Origin: Candidatus Steffania adelgidicola | Lineage (GTDB): Bacteria; Pseudomonadota; Gammaproteobacteria; Enterobacterales; Enterobacteriaceae | Reading direction: 5' to 3' | NCBI RefSeq assembly: GCF_020541225.1 | Contig: NZ_CP045889.1 | Span: forward strand, 310,001-374,000 | DNA length: 64,000 bases | In this document: piece by piece, positions 60,488 to 64,000 of the stretch | How the letters are laid out: each line of letters opens with the position of its first letter | Numbering within the stretch: the stretch's first letter is position 1 | Position numbers and translations under genes: made by a program | The notes under the pieces: model-generated | Databases searched by the model: none | What the model saw: the letters and a program-made list of their open reading frames with translations, nothing else | Told to the model about the DNA's origin: nothing

Positions 60488-61324
60488 TTATCCTCGCTTA
60501 GTGGGCGAGGGTGTGTCGAGTATGAATTTTTGAATGGCAAATGCAACTCCATCTTCTACATTACTCGTTGTGATAAATTGGCTGACAGCTTTAATTTCAT
60601 CAATTGCATTTTCCATTGCCACCCCCGTTCCAGCATACTGAATCATCGCTAGATCGTTAGCTTGATCTCCAATCGTCATAACTTCATCACGATTTAATCC
60701 AAGATATTCCGCTAACACTTTTACCGCCTTGCCTTTATTGGCTTGTTTGTTCAGTAATTCTAGATAATATGGTGCGCTTTTCATGATAGTATAGCGCTCA
60801 AAAGTTTCTTTTGGAATTCGTTTAATCGCTGAGTTTAGAATATCCGGGTCGTCTATCATCATGACTTTTGGAAAACGCAAGGAAATGTCCATCTCTTCAA
60901 CTGCACGAAACTTGAAAGGGATGCCGGTTAGTGCAGCCTCATAAACTGTATACTGGCTGATATCACGATTAGCGGTATACAGGGTATCAAAATCTAATGC
61001 ATGAAAATGTACGTCTAGCTGGCGGGATAAAGCCTCTAAGTAGAGGTAATCATTGATATCCAGCAATTTTTGCGAAATACATGATCCGTCAACTGTCCGT
61101 TGTATCAGAGCGCCGTTATTGGTAATACAATAATTCCCATTTTTTTGTAAATCTAGTTGGATTAAATATTTGGTTACGCCAACGTAGGGCCTACCGGTAG
61201 CCAGCACGATGTACGTCGCCTGATCATGCGCCAATCCAATAGCCTCTTTTACTGTAGAGGTAATCTCATGTTTATGATTTAATAGGGTTCCGTCTATATC
61301 AATTGCAATCAACTTTATTGCCAT
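60488..61324 (-). CDS. yidA: HAD-family sugar phosphatase YidA
   Basis: Cof-type haloacid-dehalogenase phosphatase acting on small sugar phosphates. The 278 residues are collinear with E. coli YidA (270). The nucleophile and acid are D9 and D11 in IAIDIDGTLL; motif II lies in VLATGRPY, motif III at the NKGKAVKVLAEYLGL lysine, and motif IV in TIGDQANDLAMI. The long cap domain between them keeps HFHALD, TLYTANRDIS and KVMMIDDPDIL. The ATG has AGAGGAT four bases upstream. A few residues (SPTKRG) extend beyond the E. coli end. Confidence 0.95.
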   Translation of the reverse strand: MAIKLIAIDIDGTLLNHKHEITSTVKEAIGLAHDQATYIVLATGRPYVGVTKYLIQLDLQKNGNYCITNNGALIQRTVDGSCISQKLLDINDYLYLEALSRQLDVHFHALDFDTLYTANRDISQYTVYEAALTGIPFKFRAVEEMDISLRFPKVMMIDDPDILNSAIKRIPKETFERYTIMKSAPYYLELLNKQANKGKAVKVLAEYLGLNRDEVMTIGDQANDLAMIQYAGTGVAMENAIDEIKAVSQFITTSNVEDGVAFAIQKFILDTPSPTKRG

Positions 61325-61853
61325 AGTATCCTCTTGGATTGAGCCAAAAGCATAAATTTGATGCTTGGCGCTTGTTTTTATTGTCAGATTTCGAAAGGGG
61401 TATGTTTTATATTGAAATGATATTGGTTTAAGTGTATCTCCATATTTAGAGATGAAAGTTATTTTAAAAAAATCAATGTACTATACAACCTCTTCAGAAG
61501 AGGTTTTTTCTTTAATACGTTAGCATCTATGCGAGATAGCTGGCATTGTACTTATTTATATATTAAAGAAGGGTAAACTGAATTTTGTAAAATCGAGCAT
61601 CATAAAACAATGTTTTTGATTGGGATATAAAATCTTTCTTCTAATTTAATTGGATATTATCTAAATACATTTCTGAGTTATACTCAGTCTAATAGACTCC
61701 ACTGTATTCAACAAAAGTGGAATACACACTTAAAGTGAAATCATTAAAAAAACATAGGTTGTTTTCTAAACATATATATAATTACGTACTGATAACCCCC
61801 CTCCATTCTCTGCCTGTAGGTCAGTTGCCCAGTTTTAACGTAAGGAAAAAACA
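61325..61853. other. Intergenic region between divergent yidA and gshB
   Basis: Contains a well-formed terminator (entered separately) that serves no visible gene. rsmE, upstream of gshB in E. coli, is not recognised. I could not define the gshB promoter. Confidence 0.5.
61487..61509 (+). terminator. Rho-independent terminator without an obvious gene
   Basis: AACCTCTT and AAGAGGTT form an 8-bp stem around CAG, followed by six T on the plus strand. The only flanking gene upstream, yidA, is on the other strand. It may be the relic of a lost plus-strand gene or end an unrecognised small transcript. Confidence 0.65.
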
Positions 61854-62801
61854 ATGATTAATCTTGGTATTGTGATGGATCCGATTTCTTCCATCAATCT
61901 TAAAAAAGATAGCAGTTTCGCTATGCTGTTAGAAGCAGAGAAGCGCGGTTATAAAATTTATTATATGACAATGAGTTCTTTATATCTGCGTAGTGGTTCA
62001 GCGCGGGCTTCTACCCGTCTATTGTCACTTAGTCAAGACTCTAATACGGGCTATAGATTCTATGATGAACAGGATATCAGTCTCAGCGAATTAGATGTTA
62101 TCCTAATGCGAAAAGATCCTCCCTTTAATACTGAATTAATTTATGCTACATATATTTTGGAGCGTGCAGAGGATGCGGGTGTTCTTGTTGTTAACAAACC
62201 GCAGAGTCTTCGAGATTGTAACGAAAAATTATTTACCGTCTGGTTTTCTTGCCATACCCCTGATACGTTGGTAAGTAGGTGTGATAAGCATATTCGCGAA
62301 TTCTGGAAAGAGCATACTGATATTATTTTGAAACCGCTTGATGGTATGGGGGGAACCTCGGTTTTTCGTGCGAAGGCAGATGATCCTAACTTCACGGTGA
62401 TTGTTGAAACTCTAACCGGGTATGGCCATTATTTTTGTATGGCACAAACTTATGTGCCTGCTATTGAGGCCGGGGATAAGCGGGTATTAGTGATAGATGG
62501 TAAGCCAGTCCCCTATTGTTTAGCACGCATGCCTAAACTTGGTGAAACTCGTGCTAATCTAGCAGCTGGGGGTCGTGGTGAGCCCCGGTTGCTTAGCGAT
62601 AGTGACTGGAGAATCGCCCAAGATGTAGCGCCAGTGCTGAAGCAAAAAGGACTGATTTTTGTAGGACTAGACATTATAGGTGATCGCCTGATTGAAATAA
62701 ACGTCACCAGTCCCACTTGCGTCCAAGAAATTGAAGCGGTTTTCCCTATTTCTATTACCGGTATGTTGATGGACGCGATTGAAAAACGTCTTGCTGTTTA
62801 A
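61854..62801 (+). CDS. gshB: Glutathione synthetase
   Basis: Joins gamma-glutamylcysteine and glycine with ATP to give glutathione. The 315 residues match E. coli (316). ATP-grasp features are present: MDPISSINLKKDSSFAMLLEA, LMRKDPPFNTELIYATY, NKPQSLRDCNEKLF, ILKPLDGMGGTSVFR (nucleotide-binding glycine loop), NLAAGGRGEPR, and the metal-binding IEINVTSPTCVQEIE. Start ATG is preceded by GTAAGGA at good spacing. yqgE and yqgF, which normally follow, are not found. Confidence 0.97.
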   Translation: MINLGIVMDPISSINLKKDSSFAMLLEAEKRGYKIYYMTMSSLYLRSGSARASTRLLSLSQDSNTGYRFYDEQDISLSELDVILMRKDPPFNTELIYATYILERAEDAGVLVVNKPQSLRDCNEKLFTVWFSCHTPDTLVSRCDKHIREFWKEHTDIILKPLDGMGGTSVFRAKADDPNFTVIVETLTGYGHYFCMAQTYVPAIEAGDKRVLVIDGKPVPYCLARMPKLGETRANLAAGGRGEPRLLSDSDWRIAQDVAPVLKQKGLIFVGLDIIGDRLIEINVTSPTCVQEIEAVFPISITGMLMDAIEKRLAV

Positions 62802-64000
62802 AAAAAATTAATATTCAATAGCTTATTTGCTATATAAAGTTTCATACTGTTGATATAAATAATTCGGATTCGATTGAATAAAAGTGGTGCTGTTTTTTAG
62901 AGAGTAATATACATGTTTAATGTAAGTTCAGATTTATTATCTAATAAAGATAACGCTTTTATAGCGTTAGCATCCAAATGCTTATGAAAATTTATGACGC
63001 ATATTTTATATTTATAGGTATAGAAGAAATTTTAATGATGCGATATATATAGTTTGATGGATAATCAATTATAATATCAGTTGTATGTTAGCAAGCTTTA
63101 TAGGTAGGTTAAAAGAGGATCTGTTTACTTTTTATTGTACATTCTCAGTTTTGTATCCACCACACTAGGTGTAAAAAATATATAATGCAGCGCATAACAA
63201 GAAGCGTCGTACGGTAGTTAGGATGTGGATTTTGAAAAATATTAAAAGTTCATCAAATTACAAAATTTGCACAAAAAGTATGGAAAACACTGCAAATCTA
63301 TATAAAGATCATTGGGGGTGATCAATTTCAAATACATGATCTAGAAGCTTTAGGTATATTCTGTGTCGTTTGACGTATAAGTTGTACTCTATATCAACGA
63401 TGTCATACCTAGATTGAATTGAGTATCTATCGGATATTAATGAAGTTGTACAATAACCTACTAAAAATCATTAAAAATAAAGAGGAATGTTTTGTCAAGC
63501 TGTTCTGTACTTGAATGCAATCTTTGAGTGGAGAGGCTCTCGTAGTTTTTTTATGCAATATTTTATTACATTATATTTTTGAGTATATATGTTGCGACAA
63601 CCGATTATAGCACAATATAAAAGTGTATGTTTATATTTTAATATAAATCAGTCACGGTTTTATTTTTTAATAAAACATAGTTAAAATTGATATGCTCTTC
63701 GTTTTTGTAGTAAATCGGATCTATTTTGATGTGATGCTTGTTTTAGCACTAGATTATTAACATTGAAAATACTTATGTTTTATTTTTGATTGTGAGAAGT
63801 TTATTAATAATTGATTCAGCTATTTTCTGATGGTTAGGATGAAAACTAGGATTGTGATTTATATCAGGTACGGGAATAATGGTTTTGTGCCTGGAAGATA
63901 GAAAACGCTCGAAAAGCGATGTTATACTTATGATTTTAAAGGTGTAGTCAACTCAACGTATATCTTTAGATCAAGAAATATATACATTTCTTGATTCATA
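62802..64000. other. Non-coding stretch after gshB to window end
   Basis: About 1.2 kb, AT-rich. I looked for yqgE and yqgF remains and saw none. Confidence 0.5.

Overview
The window looks like part of a strongly reduced, decaying genome of an enterobacterial (gammaproteobacterial) insect endosymbiont, of the Sodalis-like or Serratia symbiotica-like kind. This is inferred from three things: 25 protein genes that read as close relatives of Escherichia coli/Yersinia proteins; only about 36% of the bases being coding by my own addition; and long AT-rich stretches between genes that still contain frameshifted, stop-riddled remains of the genes expected there by synteny. I see no transposase, integrase, phage gene, CRISPR array or plasmid gene. 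I cannot name the species.

Layout. 1-4.5 kb: the 3' part of mutS (cut by the window edge), then nlpD, pcm and a frameshifted surE on the minus strand, with a probable truD scrap. rpoS, expected between mutS and nlpD, is gone. 5.9-7.7 kb: aspS. 8.9-16.2 kb: the E. coli-type block pdxB-usg-truA-dedA-accD-folC-(dedD)-cvpA-purF, in which pdxB, usg, dedA and purF survive only as fossils and dedD is not seen. 19.4-21.6 kb: the block coaBC-dut-slmA-pyrE-rph, with only dut and pyrE intact. 22.8-27.2 kb: rhlE, then hflD-purB. 30-30.6 kb: crp. 36-39.8 kb: deoD and deoB, former operon neighbours now separated by about 1.8 kb. 42-45 kb: psd-rsgA facing orn and tRNA-Gly(GCC), the normal enterobacterial order. 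47.5 kb: gpmA. 52.2-56.8 kb: a 2-Cys peroxiredoxin, then fau and rnb on the minus strand. 58.3 kb: tRNA-Ser(CGA). 60.5-62.8 kb: yidA and gshB, facing apart.

Functions kept are mostly housekeeping: mismatch repair, aminoacylation, tRNA and ribosome maturation, RNA decay (rnb, orn, rhlE), envelope lipids (accD, psd), folate (folC, fau), nucleotide salvage or late synthesis (purB, pyrE, dut, deoB, deoD), glycolysis (gpmA) and redox defence (peroxiredoxin, gshB). Lost functions include stationary-phase regulation (rpoS, surE), the first committed purine step (purF), a CoA step (coaBC, less certain), pyridoxal phosphate synthesis (pdxB) and nucleoid occlusion (slmA). This pattern suggests dependence on a host or partner symbiont.

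I found no new multi-gene system. The most unusual feature I cannot explain is an apparent excess of long perfect inverted repeats with 0-8 nt spacers (arms 10-17 bp) scattered through the non-coding DNA. They share no common sequence.
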